Source: Pseudoneurospora amorphoporcata
Lineage: Eukaryota; Ascomycota; Sordariomycetes; Sordariales; Sordariaceae
Direction of reading: 5' to 3'
Assembly (NCBI GenBank): GCA_033297205.1
Contig: MU859141.1
Location: 76,847-140,846, forward strand
Length of the DNA stretch: 64,000 nucleotides
This document shows positions 34,163 through 45,175 of the stretch, in pieces (within the stretch, counting starts at the first letter, position 1; the number at the start of each line of letters is the position of its first letter). Under the pieces are notes generated by a model that saw nothing but the letters and a program-made list of their open reading frames with translations, had not been told where the DNA came from and searched no databases. The position numbers were made by a program, and so were the translations under genes.

Positions 34163-35847
34163 TTAGTATAAAACAAAAAGCACAAGGAACAACATATTGC
34201 ATGCCTCTGAGAGCTGCTGGGTTGGCTCGAGTCCCCCAGCAAGTCTTTCTGGTTCATTGCCGGGCACAGCCGGTCGTGCCAGTAAACTACTGATTCGCAA
34301 GGATGACTGGTTCTGGGATGGATGTTAGCTATTTTCCTGTAAACTAGAGGAAACAGGCATAAAAGTACCGGCTCGCCCGTTGCATTCCACTCTACTCTGG
34401 CGTTGTCTACCTCATCATCGTCCTCACGATCCACGGGCTCCCACTGCTGGTCTTCGTCATCTTGTTCAACAAACAGTGGTGAATCTGATCGATCAGACCT
34501 GGCGGTCACCGGGGCTCGAGGCGGTACGGGTGGTGGTCTAATTTCGAATTGCGTCTGTCGTGATCGTGGAGAGATCTTTTGTTGAGGAGGATTCTGCACT
34601 GGCATTGGGGCTTCTTGGGCCTGGTTGCCTACAGCAGAGCCCTCAGGCTTGGACACAGGACTCGGGCCCGGACCCGGTTTTGGGGTCTTTGAAGCCCTCG
34701 TTCTGGTATTTTTGTGCTTCTGGGTGATGGCATCCTGTTCTCCAACCGTCATGAGGATGAACTCACACAGGATACCGTCCGCACTATAAGACAACTTCAT
34801 CGGCCGTCCGGGCTCCGAGTAGTAGGTTGCGAGTTCTCCGCTGGTTATTTGAGCGTGTTGGAGAATGGCTCGGAAATCTTTGACACTAATGATGATGTGA
34901 AGCTTGTCTTGCAAATTAACATCGTCAAACTCGGCCATTTCCACGGAAATGTTGGTGTGAAGCGGCTTCTTGAGGACAGCTTTTTACGCCATTGTCAGCA
35001 TCGTCTAACTTGGGTTGAAGTAATATCTCACAAACCTTCATTGCTATTAGGCCCACGCTTTTGCAACTTTTCCGTGAAGCAGGTGAAGTTCACAACACGA
35101 TCGTCATCATCCGTGTTTATATCAAGCAACTCGATACCCGGACCGAAATGATCCATGAGTTGTCGCAGCGTGTTGGATGAAATCGACCAGCGATTAGCAG
35201 CCTCGTCCTTAGCAAACTTGGCATGAGTTGGTAGCTTTGACTCGAACGGTAGAGAGTGAGACGCGGTGATTCCTGTAACGCTGTGAGCTTTGTGGGTATG
35301 ATGACTATGGTAGGAAGCGTTATATACCGTTCCTGCAAGAGACTCTTGCAATCAACCGGCTCTTCTTGCCAGGGCCATCGTCAATGGCAACATCACAGCG
35401 CTCTATGGAAGCATCTTTATCTCGTGCAGAATCACTGCCTTGACGAGAGCGAAAAATAGGCAAGAGGGACTGGGAGAATTTGTTAGGAGATGCAAAAAAC
35501 AGAAGTTCTAAAACTGAGCACTCACTCGAATGTAGAGCTGGCAGAAGAATCTGTCACGATACTGGGCATTTCCCTCGAAATGGTAACGGGAGAAGAACCT
35601 GTTGGCGGCAAAGGTGAAGCAAACGTATGCTGACTTTGAAATGTTTAGAGTGGTCAAGGTAAGCTAAGAGACAAATGTGTTAACAGCCGTAATCTTTCGG
35701 GGAGAGATATCGGTGAATCCTTCACGAACGTACCTTGTCCTTTCTAGCTTCCAAGCAGACATCATCACTGAACTTGTACAGGCAGGCGAGGGCGTCGTGG
35801 AAAACAGAGACGCCTTCCTCGCTGAGCGTGAAGTTCAAGATTACCAT
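34163..35847 (-). CDS. RAD9: RAD9 checkpoint clamp (9-1-1) subunit
   Basis: PCNA-like subunit of the Rad9-Rad1-Hus1 DNA-damage clamp. Exons on the minus strand are 35847-35734, 35663-35526, 35469-35328, 35272-35036, 34979-34369 and 34306-34163, with introns 70, 56, 55, 56 and 62 nt, giving 461 residues. Diagnostic pieces are MVILNFTLSEEGVSVFHDAL, CLEARKDKLTLTTLNISKSAY, AANRFFSRYHFEGN and KLSYSADGILCEFILMTV. After about residue 290 the tail is Pro/Ser/Asp-rich, as expected for the phosphorylated C-terminal region. The last exon reads GLEPTQQLSEACNMLFLV and ends in a hydrophobic stretch, odd for this family. An alternative acceptor six bases earlier keeps the same frame, adding Asn-Gln. First five exons are firm; the end is less so. 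Confidence 0.87.
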
Positions 35848-37300
35848 TTTTGTCCGCCGTGTGGCGGATAGCCAGTCGATTTATCTTCTTTTGACCAGAA
35901 GGGGTTTTTCGAGTTTTCGGATCCACGCCGCTCAACCACCCGCATCAATTCAGCGATTTCTGTTGTGGTTAACAGAAAGGAAGGGAGCTTGGACCGGAGG
36001 GTGATGGAAACCAACCAAGTCAAGGGCCGAGTGTGCTACGAGTGCTCCTTCCCTTCGTGATGGAAAACGCTGTGCCACAGGCGGGAAGCTGCAAGGGGCC
36101 AACTGTTGCACCCTCAGCTTTCACGTTTGCAGCGTGTTGGAACACGTTTGGAGCGGTAAATTTTACTGCCTACCCACTATCAGCCAAATCCAGGGCAGGG
36201 CGCTCGGTCGTCTCCCAGACTTCACCGATGACATCTCTCCCACTCGCGTCTTCGTGTAGCTTGAAGCCAAACTTGAGAAGGCAAAATCTACCATGACAAT
36301 TTCAATACATATGGGAGCTCCCCATTATTTTGCTACGATCTTTCTTTGCTGGATTCCGTCTGAATTTCAAGAAGTGATCTGGTAGTACTTTTCAAGCAGT
36401 AACAATTAACTCAATCTGATTGGCTATCTGCTCGACCCTTGTGGGGTCACTGGATTTCTGAGGCAACACCAGCACTGGTCAACACTTCCGAGCAGCCAAA
36501 CACGATTCTGAAAACACCAACTTGGAAAGCTGTGAATGAAACAAAGCACACACGCAGTTCTGGATTACCGCTGAGCGCGCTCTGATAATTTTTCCATGTG
36601 CATCAACCAAGGTTCTGGTGCCCTATTTATTGCCAAAAAATTGACATCCGGTCTTCAAAATCTTCAACCTTCTCTCCCCTATGTTCAAAAACCGCCCAAG
36701 TCGCTTTGACAATTGGGACACGCCCATCTCGTCTTCTGCTTCCCCCTTCTGACCAAATAATTGCGCCTTTTGTCCATTTGGTCAATTCCCCCGCGAAGCT
36801 GAGCCGAAAAAATCCGTCGCCGTCCGACTGGTCTACGGCGTCGACAAGTGCGTTATAGGAACCCAGCAACGAAGACATCCACATTCAGAAGCCGACTTTG
36901 TCGTGAGCATTACAGCTGGACGTGGGCATCGTCACGGCATATTCGACCTTCAATCTATCTTCGCAGCCACTCCTCCACAACCAGCCTGGGCGGTCCGGAT
37001 TTTTCTTCAAGGCTCCTGTTGGTCACACCAGTGCCTCATTCTGCTTGTCGAGATAACCCACTCTCCCACGGTTCCTTTTGAGTTCCGCTTCAAGATCGGG
37101 GTGCTTTTTCGTCTCTCTCTCTCCATATCACAATCCTAAGTTGATACTTGTTACCGTAACTGCTTCTCCAGTTCCTCTCAACCTTGCAATATTATTCTGA
37201 CATTTTACCCAGACAAATTTGATAAAGCCGTCCTCTTCCGCCGGGCCGTGGGCAACTATCCTGCATCTCGCATTCCCTCTTCCATGTCATCACATGTTCC
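35848..37300. promoter_or_regulatory. Divergent intergenic region between RAD9 and the F-box-like gene
   Basis: About 1.45 kb containing the upstream regions of both genes. The half next to 37301 is rich in CT tracts, such as CGTCTCTCTCTCTCC near 37111, fitting a leader. No gene or named element is supportable. Confidence 0.5.
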
Positions 37301-39184
37301 ATGATGCCTCGATCGAAAGTTGCCATGACCTTTCGGGGCTTTCCCCAAGAACTTTGGTTTCTCATTGCCGAACAGGCTGTAAATTCTCGCGACACATCGA
37401 CATTGTTACTCCTTGCTCGTCTCAGTCGGGCCATGGCGGACTTTGCCTTGCCACGGATGTACGGCATCCCCTACGACCCTCACCAGCCGAGCAGCGAGTA
37501 CAGGAAGTATAACCACCCGGACAAGCAATCGGTCTCTTTCTGGAGGTCTGTCATTGTGTCCAGCTTAGGGCGAACCTTATATCCATATTGCTGTTGGATC
37601 AACACATTTGACTTCTCCAGCCTCTTCCTATTCCTCAAGGGGATAAGCAAATCTGAGGATGTCCAACTGCGTCAAAATTTCTATAGCACCCCGCTTCGCT
37701 ACTTGGAACTACTCAATACCGAGATGCCCAATTTTCGTAGTGTTGATGGTTCGGGCCCGCACCTGCTGTTCTGCGAACTCGTCACCAAGATCACAGAGGG
37801 TATTAAAGCCACTGTTGACCAAGGGGACGTCACTTCCCGCTTAGCCAAGATTATTTTTCCGAACCTAGAATACCCTCCTTCTATTATCTACTTTCCTGTT
37901 TGGATTTCAAGGCTTACTAGATTGAGAGCGCTCGGTCTCAAAGACGCACGCTTACTCACTGACAAGGCGGCTCTGGCTCTTGCTCGGAATTGCCCTGCCC
38001 TTCAAGATTTGTACGTATTCCCCGGTCCCCCACTAATATGCAAGTATGACTTTTCACAGAGGCCTTCCCAGCCGTCCTTGTCAAACCTTAGTTACTAACT
38101 TGGTAAACGCATTAGCTCATGTGCGATTATAGCTGAGGAGGAAACTGAAAACCACCTGGCCATTTTGCTGCAGAGTCTTCCTCCTAACACAATGGGTATG
38201 CACGTCCCCCCATCGAACCTAGTGGATAACTGTAGCTTACCAAACACAGCATCTTTCAGAGTCACACGGGGTATTGTTCACGGCCAAAAGATACTAGAGG
38301 CTTTGGATAGGCATTCCGGCTCTTTGAGACGCCTTGTGCTTGCAAAACTGGGGCCAAGGGCGCTGAGTGCATTGAACCAACTCCGACATTGCAATGCATT
38401 GGAGATTTTGTCTCTCAATGCTTCGGACGTCAACGCACACTTTGACTTCGCACGGTCAGAAACAGCAGTCTACGATCAGTTTGTGGAATGGCTGCGAGGC
38501 TGCTACCAACTGAAGGATCTCAGCTTGCTCCGTTTCCCAAGCGCCACGCAACTACTCAAGGATTCATTGATAGGGCCAAAGCTCCGTCTCGAATCTCTCA
38601 CCCTGGTTGAAGTTGAGGCAAGTGCGCCCTGGTACAATGAACTGCATCACCAAGCGAAACTTGAGTGCTTGGAAATTGTTGTTCCAGACTTAGGGCTTCT
38701 TGCACTTGGACCTGCTAGTGGGAGATGCCAGGGCCTTGCTGCAGGCATATCTCGCTGTCCTGAGTTAACCGAACTGCACACGGAAGATTACCTCTCGGTC
38801 GCGGATATCCGCAAGATCAGCGAAGGGGCTTTGAAGTTGGAACGTATTGCCTTCAGCGGGACTCTGGTTCATGATGAGCACATCATGCCGCTTGCAAATC
38901 TCCCACGTCTAAAGGAAGTTCATGTCATGGGTGACTCGTCATTCACGGCCTCGGGGATCCTGAGATTCTTCGAGAAGATGGAAGGGAACGCTGATCACGA
39001 CCATCGGGGATTTAGTTTCAGCGCGGCGTTCCAGCAAGGCACCTTGTTCGGATTGGAAGAAGACAGGCGCCTTCGTAAGGCAGCCGAGCGAGCCTTTGAT
39101 GGCAATGTTACTATTACCTACGTTGACTCTGACGGAGAAGATTACTACCGCGAGAGACCCAACCGTAACCGGTTCTTTGTATAG
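37301..39184 (+). CDS. F-box-like, leucine-rich-repeat-like protein of unknown role
   Basis: Exons 37301-38010, 38116-38195 and 38250-39184 (introns 105 and 54 nt) give 574 residues. The N-terminus, FRGFPQELWFLIAEQAVNSRDTSTLL...RLSRAMADFALPRMYG, fits a fungal F-box-like segment. Later parts look like irregular leucine-rich repeats (CPALQDFSCAIIAEEE, LLQSLPPNTM, SLRRLVLAKLG, ALEILSLNASD). Such proteins usually act as substrate adaptors of SCF ubiquitin ligases, but no substrate can be inferred. Intron 2 is 54 nt, a multiple of three without a stop, so its retention would insert 18 residues; this makes the splice call less certain. Two adjacent in-frame ATGs start the protein, and a third is at codon 9. 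Confidence 0.75.
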
Positions 39185-40412
39185 CCCCTGAAACCGTGGT
39201 CAAATAATACCAGCGTGGCAGCAGCTCAAAGAAGTGGCCGGGAGGGCTCTTGATAGGGAAGATGTCAGGAGCGGCTACAATGCTTGGTCACATAAGATTT
39301 GTTTCGGTTATCAAAGAAAAGATCGGGGAGAAAATCTATATATGGCTGGGCAAAATATGATGTACATATATCTGCATTCGGAGTCTGCCAACCAAGTTCA
39401 TATCAGATTGCTTGCAATACTTATCCATTGCATTGTAAGGTACATTTGCATGACCATTCCAATGTTAAACCTGCATTTCTATGTCCGAGATCAGAGCAGA
39501 CAAGTGTTACAAGATATCACCACATCAGCCAGTCCGTTTCCCTGTGTGAAGGGAATACAGTGAGTTGTTGTAGAAAAGGACAAAACGAACATCTCGAGCA
39601 CCGTGCACTTTTAGTGTTACACGTACTGCTCGTGCTCTATAGCCTAGTTACAATCCCATCTCTTGCCGACAACAAACCGAGTTACAAACTTGTTCAGGTA
39701 TTTCCAGCTAACCACAAGCCATCCACAAGCCATGTTGTGTGTTCTGTTAGGTGAACTGTTCCATTTTTTCTCTTGGGGTTCATAAAGCCCAGCGGAAGAT
39801 GATTAGAGCTTGTTAACACTGATGTTGGAAGCCATTAAGAGGGATAGCATCTCAGTGACCTGTAGAAGAAAGAAAGGAACTGACTCTCATAGGTACTATA
39901 CAAGTGGACACGGGTTAGGGTTAGCTACGAAGAAATTGGAACACCAAGGCAGGGCAAGCCCAACTATGTAAACGGCTAGCAAAAGGATGGTGAGGCAGAT
40001 TGGGGAAATCTGACACTCAAAAAGAAATAAATAGTGTATCTTGATACATTTTAAGTCTGTCGATATTCATTTTCAACCATCATAAATAGACGAAATGACG
40101 GCATGCACCATGGCGTTCACAATGCCGGTGCGCGATGGAGCCTTCTACGTCTTTCTACATGAGCCCCACTCTTCCAGAATATCGTCAGGAGCTACCCCGC
40201 CATAACACAAGCTGACTGCTCTTCCGCTCTCTCCTCCATACATGGTGACTTGACTGAAACAGAACCGTCCGTTCCGTGTTTGCGCATTTCTTCGCTCGGC
40301 CTTACTCTAAGGTAGTTTCGCCATTTGCACGACGGTATATTATCTTACAATCGCTTCAGAATCGAACATCCAAAGCCTTCGTCAGATTGACTGCTCGCCG
40401 CAAAGCGCCAGG
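39185..40412. other. Intergenic region upstream of CDC37
   Basis: About 1.2 kb, AT-rich in its first half, holding the 3' region of the F-box-like gene and the CDC37 promoter. A GGGTTAGGGTTAG telomere-like word lies at 39912-39924. No gene is supportable. Confidence 0.5.
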
Positions 40413-42020
40413 ATGCCGGTCGACTACAGCAAGTGGGTAAGTCGCCCCCTTTTCGGCCACCACGAGTTCTACTCGTGTACAGATGCACTGACAAACCGAT
40501 TCAGGATGCGTTGGAGCTCAGCGATGACTCTGATATTGAAGTCCATCCCAATGTCGACAAGCGGTCCTTCATCCGCGCCAAGCAGAACCAGATTCATGCG
40601 GAGCGCCAGCAACGCAAGCTCCAGATCGAGACCTACAAGTACGAAAGAATCATCAATGACACCCTGATCAAGCGGATCTCTTCCCTTCTTGCCTCTCTCA
40701 AGGCTCATGCATCGGAAGTCAGCTCGCGCAACCCGGGTGAGGTGGCCTTCCAGGCTGTCATAGAGTCGGCTGCTGGTCTAGATCCCAAGGACGACCAGCC
40801 CCCGCCGAGGCCCGCCGGCGTTCAAAACGCAGAAGAACAACTGCCTACGTACACCAAGATGATGGCAACGCTTCTCGATGAAGTGAACAAGGCATTGGAG
40901 GAAAAGAAGGTCGAGCAAGACAAGAGATACGAGGCGACCATTGCGGAAGTGGAGGAGCACCTGAAGAAAGTCACAAACCTACAGGGGGAGTTGCTCGAGA
41001 AGCTTGACGAGCTGGAGAAGATTGAAAAGAGCAAGATCACGAGCGAGTCTATTCACACGGGCTTTGACAGCACTCACATCAACAAGTCGAAGCCCTCTAC
41101 CTCGGAAGAGAAGAAGGATGCGTCCAAGGTCGAACTTTTGAACCCGAACTACAGCGGCACCGACAGCCTACCCGCACCCAGCAAGGCCACAGACGATGAT
41201 GACGATGACGCTGAAATCGAGGCTTCTCCTACCGCCAAACACTTTGCTACCATCAAGACCGGCGACTACCGCGAGTCCCTCGCCTTCCTTACGAAGCACC
41301 CAGAAATCCTTACCGAAAAGGAAACCGATGGCCTTCTCGTCCTCGCTTTCGACGCACAGCTTCAGAACCGTGACGACTACGCTCGCAATTGCGTCCACCA
41401 AGCACTCCTGCTCCAGTACTGCCGGGCTTTGGGCCGCGACGGCGTTGCTCTATTCTTCAAGCGCATCACGACACAAGGTCACCAGGCCCAGGAGGTCTTC
41501 TTCAAGGATGTGCAGGACACATACTACAAGATCAAGAACAGGGCCAGGGAGATCAACCTGCAGAGGGCAAAGGAGGAGGCCGAAGGTGGCGGCGATGGTG
41601 TGGAACAGATCCAGCTGCATGCGGTAGAGCCGGGTACGGTGATCAACATCAGCATCCCTCCAGCTGACAGCGAGGACCCTGAGGTACAGCAAGCTAGAGC
41701 TATCTTCGAGAGCTTTAGTCCTGAGATGAAGAAGGCTCTGGAGACGGGCAATTTAGATGAGGTGAACAAGGTTTTAGGCAAGATGAAGGTTGAGGAGGCT
41801 GAGGATTTGGTGTGCAAATTTGGAGATGTAAGTTCACGGTCGTCTGCTCGGAAATCGGCTTGTTGTGGGAACAAAATTGCTAACGCGAGGTTTTTAGGCC
41901 GGTATCTTGAGTCTCGAGGAGGAGATCATTGACGCTACTACACAAGAAGGCCAAGAAAAGTGGAAGGAGATTGAGGCTGCCGGGAAGCACGCGGAGGAGC
42001 CCGCCGGCGACCCGGAGTGA
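40413..42020 (+). CDS. CDC37: Hsp90 co-chaperone CDC37
   Basis: Co-chaperone that delivers protein kinases to Hsp90. Exons 40413-40436, 40505-41827 and 41898-42020 (introns 68 and 70 nt) encode 489 residues. The first exon codes only MPVDYSKW, and splicing gives MPVDYSKWDALELSDDSDIEVHPNVDKRSF, the invariant Cdc37 start including the conserved serine within an acidic patch that is the casein kinase 2 site in the family. A long charged helix follows (about 40-200), then the Hsp90-binding domain (SLAFLTKHPEIL, ARNCVHQALLLQYCRALGRDGVALFFKRI) and the C-terminal domain. The last exon (AGILSLEEEIIDAT) completes the conserved end. Intron 2 has a GCTAACG branch site. The assignment is secure. Confidence 0.96.
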
Positions 42021-42517
42021 TTGATGTAAGATGCCGTCTTCACAAATTTTGTTCTCATCTCAACACTTTAGGACATAGTATGCGTTGTAATTCGACGGAC
42101 ATAGCAACGAACACAGGAGCATGTCAAGCTTATGGTTTATTGAACTCATGCGATACGTATGTTTTCGACGAAAATGGTCAATCAGATGATCACATCCATC
42201 AATGGTTAACTTTGTGTTGTTGAGCTCTGGTTAGCACATCAAATTTCAGTATCACTTTACAACCTCGCTGTACTTGGGGGTTGTGGTGGTGGGACTTTTC
42301 TCAACCCCCTCTCATAAAGAGAAACTCTACTCGCACCGTCAGAAAACTCTACTCGGACCGTGATCCACTTTTTCCCTCACACATATCCCTAACCCTCACA
42401 CGGCCACAGATGTCACATGTATTCTTTTGAAAGTTTCGCCTAGAAATCTGAGCATTACCATTCTTTCATGCGTAACATTAGACCACAGTGCCCAAACCAG
42501 ATGTGCACCCCTATATC

Positions 42518-42553
42518 GCACTTTACAGGGCATTTTACAGCGCACTTTACAGG
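42518..42553. repeat. Three 12-bp tandem units
   Basis: GCACTTTACAGG, GCATTTTACAGC and GCACTTTACAGG lie head to tail inside element A. The middle unit differs by a C-to-T and a G-to-C change. Confidence 0.8.
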
Positions 42554-42639
42554 GCAGTTAGCGGTACGGTCGCACAACACGGTCGCACGTTGTTCAATCG
42601 CACTCAATTGTTGTCAATTGCCAGCGACTGTCAACGACT

Positions 42640-42768
42640 GTCACGGCTGTCCGCGATTATCACGGCTATTAGTGACTACAGCTGTCAACGATTGTCACGG
42701 CTATCAGTGACTGTTACAGCTGTCAGCGATTGTCACGGCTGTTAGTGACTGTCACGGCTGTCAGCGAT
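42640..42768. repeat. About seven degenerate 19-bp tandem units
   Basis: Units follow GTCACGGCTGTCAGCGATT and GTCACGGCTGTTAGTGACT in alternation, so the higher-order period is about 38 bp. One unit (42678-42693) is short, and two more degenerate copies precede the array. Variation is mostly C/T, as RIP would leave. The array is inside element A. Confidence 0.8.
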
Positions 42769-42960
42769 ATGTGTACTATGCAGGGGTCAGAATGTGTAAT
42801 GGGTTGAAATCTGGGAGCTTGGCGGTCGTGGTACGAGCGAGATTAGTGCTGACGGGGAGGGGACGGCGGGGTTAGGGATATATATGGGAGAAAAAAGTGG
42901 ATTACAGTCCGAGTAGAGTTTTCTAACAGTGTGAGTAGAGTCGATCCTCAGAAAAGAGGG

Positions 42961-43280
42961 GGAAAAAAAATTATGGGACAAACAGAAAGACTAGCGAACC
43001 GCTTAGAAAGCTCGCTCAATCGCCGCGAACCAATGTAGCTGAAATATATGTAAACAACATCCTCATTCCGACTTTTCTCGCTAATATAATAATAGAAATT
43101 GATGCAACTTTGAGAAAAGGCCTCTCAAAGCTTCTTCTCACTTCTTAAATTTTCTTAAATTTTTAGAAAAATAATAGATGTTGTTTTCGTTGTTGCATTT
43201 TGTCTACTAACAGTTTTTTAAGCGGTTCGCTAGTCTTTCTATTTGTCCTATAATAAAAGTTTGTCCCATAATTTTTTTTC
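42961..43280. mobile_element. Element B: inverted-repeat element inserted in the right arm of element A
   Basis: The left end, after AAAAAAAATTATGGGAC, reads AGAAAGACTAGCGAACCGCT. The complement AGCGGTTCGCTAGTCTTTCT lies near 43221-43240, and the closing GTCCCATAATTTTTTTT ends near 43279. The right end carries an extra copy of the TTTGTCC(C/T)ATAAT terminus. The interior is AT-rich without a coding frame. Sequence resembling the target in element A flanks both sides, which supports insertion, but exact ends and any target duplication are uncertain. Confidence 0.65.
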
Positions 43281-43335
43281 TCTCTCTTTTATAAGAGGAG
43301 GTTGAGAAAAGTCCCACCACTACAACCTTCAAGTA

Positions 43336-43989
43336 CCCGTGCCACGCCTCCACTTTTTCAGTTCTCGTTAACTCGCACTCCCTAAAGTGAGTGCTCACAA
43401 CCAGTACGGCCAACCCAGTACAACGGCTAGGTTAGGGTTATGTCACAGCGTAACCAGAGGGCACGATGTGTGCGCAAGATCTTGATTAACTTGGACTAAA
43501 GACAAGAAGTTAAAGAGGGAAGAGATTCCAAACAGAAAGGTAGGATACGAGAGCTAAGTTTTATACCCAGATCGTAAGCGACCGCCAGACCTGTAAAAGG
43601 GATCCAGATCAATGAGAGTAAATGGAACCCATGTAACAATGAGAACTTTGACGGTTCCAGCATGTGACAACCAGAACCGTTACAGGTTAAAGGTAGTGTT
43701 TTAGGCTCGATACATAGGCCAAAACTCAACTTTTCCCAACGCAAAAAAAAAAAAAAATAAGAAAAATCTCGTCAAATTCAATACAATTTCTTAATTCCAC
43801 TTATAGTTTTCTTTTTACTTTAATTGGTTGATAAGATGCGCTATAAGTCTTTTATAATTTTGATCTTTTTCAAGCATTCGCACCATTAACCCTTGTGGCC
43901 GTTGTGCTAGGTTGGCGGTACTGGTCGTGAGCACCCACTTTAGGGGGTGCGAGTTAACGAGAACCGAAAAAGTGGAGACGTGGCACGGG
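43336..43989. mobile_element. Element C: TA-flanked element with about 105-bp terminal inverted repeats
   Basis: It begins CCCGTGCCACG and ends with the complement CGTGGCACGGG, with TA on each side (43334-43335 and 43990-43991). The arms pair for about 105 bp (43336-43440 with 43885-43989), including GTTCTCGTTAACTCGCAC and CTAAAGTG. Mismatches are nearly all transitions, mostly A on the left arm where the right-arm complement has G. The interior is strongly AT-rich with a poly-A run, and no protein is encoded. It abuts element A with only one TA between them. Confidence 0.78.
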
Positions 43990-43991
43990 TA

Positions 43992-45175
43992 GTGCTCTTA
44001 GGTCATCCTGGCGCTGTTCGTAAAGCAACACAATGACCACGTAATCAAAGAGCTATCTTACCGGAGAGAACCTTGACACGGTATTAGACTCGCGTGGATG
44101 TTTCATTCGTTCATCGCGAAATTCCCCAAGCGAGAGCAAGCAGCCTCTTTCTCCCCAAGCTTACGTTTCCTCCGCGGAGCTGACGCAGTTGTCCTGTAAG
44201 GTGCTCACAACCTCAAGTATGCCCAGTACAAAGGCAATGGTTCGCCTGAATCCATCATTAGAGGGCAGCGGAACGGAGGATCAAAGGAACAGTTTCCTTG
44301 GTGTTTCGGGGGTGATTGAGGGTCTTATATTGATTGAGAAAACAGACGGGACCCCTCAGGGGAGTCAGGGCCCGTCGCTGGGGCGACCTTTCCTAGGCCG
44401 CCGAGAACCAATCAGATTTTGCGATTTCTCTCCTACCCAGTCTACCCCTGAATTACAAACCCCGAGTTTGTGTGGTACGTACACAAATCTCCAGATTGGG
44501 AACTCCGTTCTACTTTGCGAGGCGCAACCTCACCTCGTTTCCTCTTGGTCCGTTCGAGGCCTTTGTATGAGCCGCACTCTTCTGAGAATTGGCAAGTCCC
44601 GAGTCCCAAAGTGCGAAGATTGCACGGGTCGTAACCGCTCGACCATTCACGGTTAAGCGGGCTGACTGACTGCGGTAAGAAGCGAGGCGCAGCACCGCCC
44701 CCTTGGGTCTTGTCAAGTTACAACAGAGAATCGTTTCGTATCGCTGAAGTTGACTGGTGAGAAGCAGTCCTTATTTTGGAAACAAGAGCCTCCTTGTCGT
44801 CGCAGAGACGTGGAGTGATCTTCAGCTCCGTAGCGGATCCTAACCTAATCAACCTATTGGGTAGCGGAGGTATGTACAAGCCCACCTATGCAGATCCGTT
44901 CAAAGAGCAGGCTTTCTCTACCGTGCAGAAAGAAATGAAAGCCGGTGGATGGGGCAAGGGCTGGAAACGCTTTGCGGGAAACTTGCATTCTTCTTTTGCT
45001 TGTAATTCTCTTTCTCACTCCTCTTCAATATTTTTCTGAGACTCATCAATGTTTACTTGCGGGTGTTAGGCGTTTGCTTATTACACTTGATTCCCGGCTC
45101 GGGATCCAGACCCGAGACCCCTTTCCCACGATCGTTACCACCGCAACAACTCCTTCACGGGTCAAACCGAAAGTA
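43992..45175. other. Intergenic region between element C and the PLC-like gene
   Basis: About 1.2 kb of ordinary base composition. Short frames (for example 44189-44656, plus strand) lack domain signals. The last few hundred bases should contain the promoter and leader of the PLC-like gene. An in-frame extension from 44945 is open, but its composition looks untranslated. Confidence 0.45.

Larger units (their letters stand above)
42273..43333. mobile_element. Element A: TA-flanked inverted-repeat element, interrupted and RIP-like
   Basis: TA dinucleotides at 42271-42272 and 43334-43335 bracket complementary arms. The left arm (42273 to about 42396) begins CTTGGGGGTTGTGGTGGT. Its complement appears in two pieces: about 42868-42941 and about 43281-43333, the latter ending in ACAACCTTCAAG. 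The gap between the pieces is filled by element B. The arms differ mainly by transitions, several in the TG-to-TA or CA-to-TA context typical of RIP. The interior holds tandem repeats. There is no transposase frame, so it is non-autonomous. The TA boundaries suggest a Tc1/mariner-like superfamily; this is inference. Confidence 0.75.

Noticed and set aside
42240..43990. Possible transposase in the repeat nest
   Set aside because: All frames are short and AT-rich with many stops; no DDE or other catalytic pattern is visible.
44945..45175. 77-residue N-terminal extension of the PLC-like protein
   Set aside because: It would bury the signal peptide that begins at 45176, and the sequence looks like a leader.
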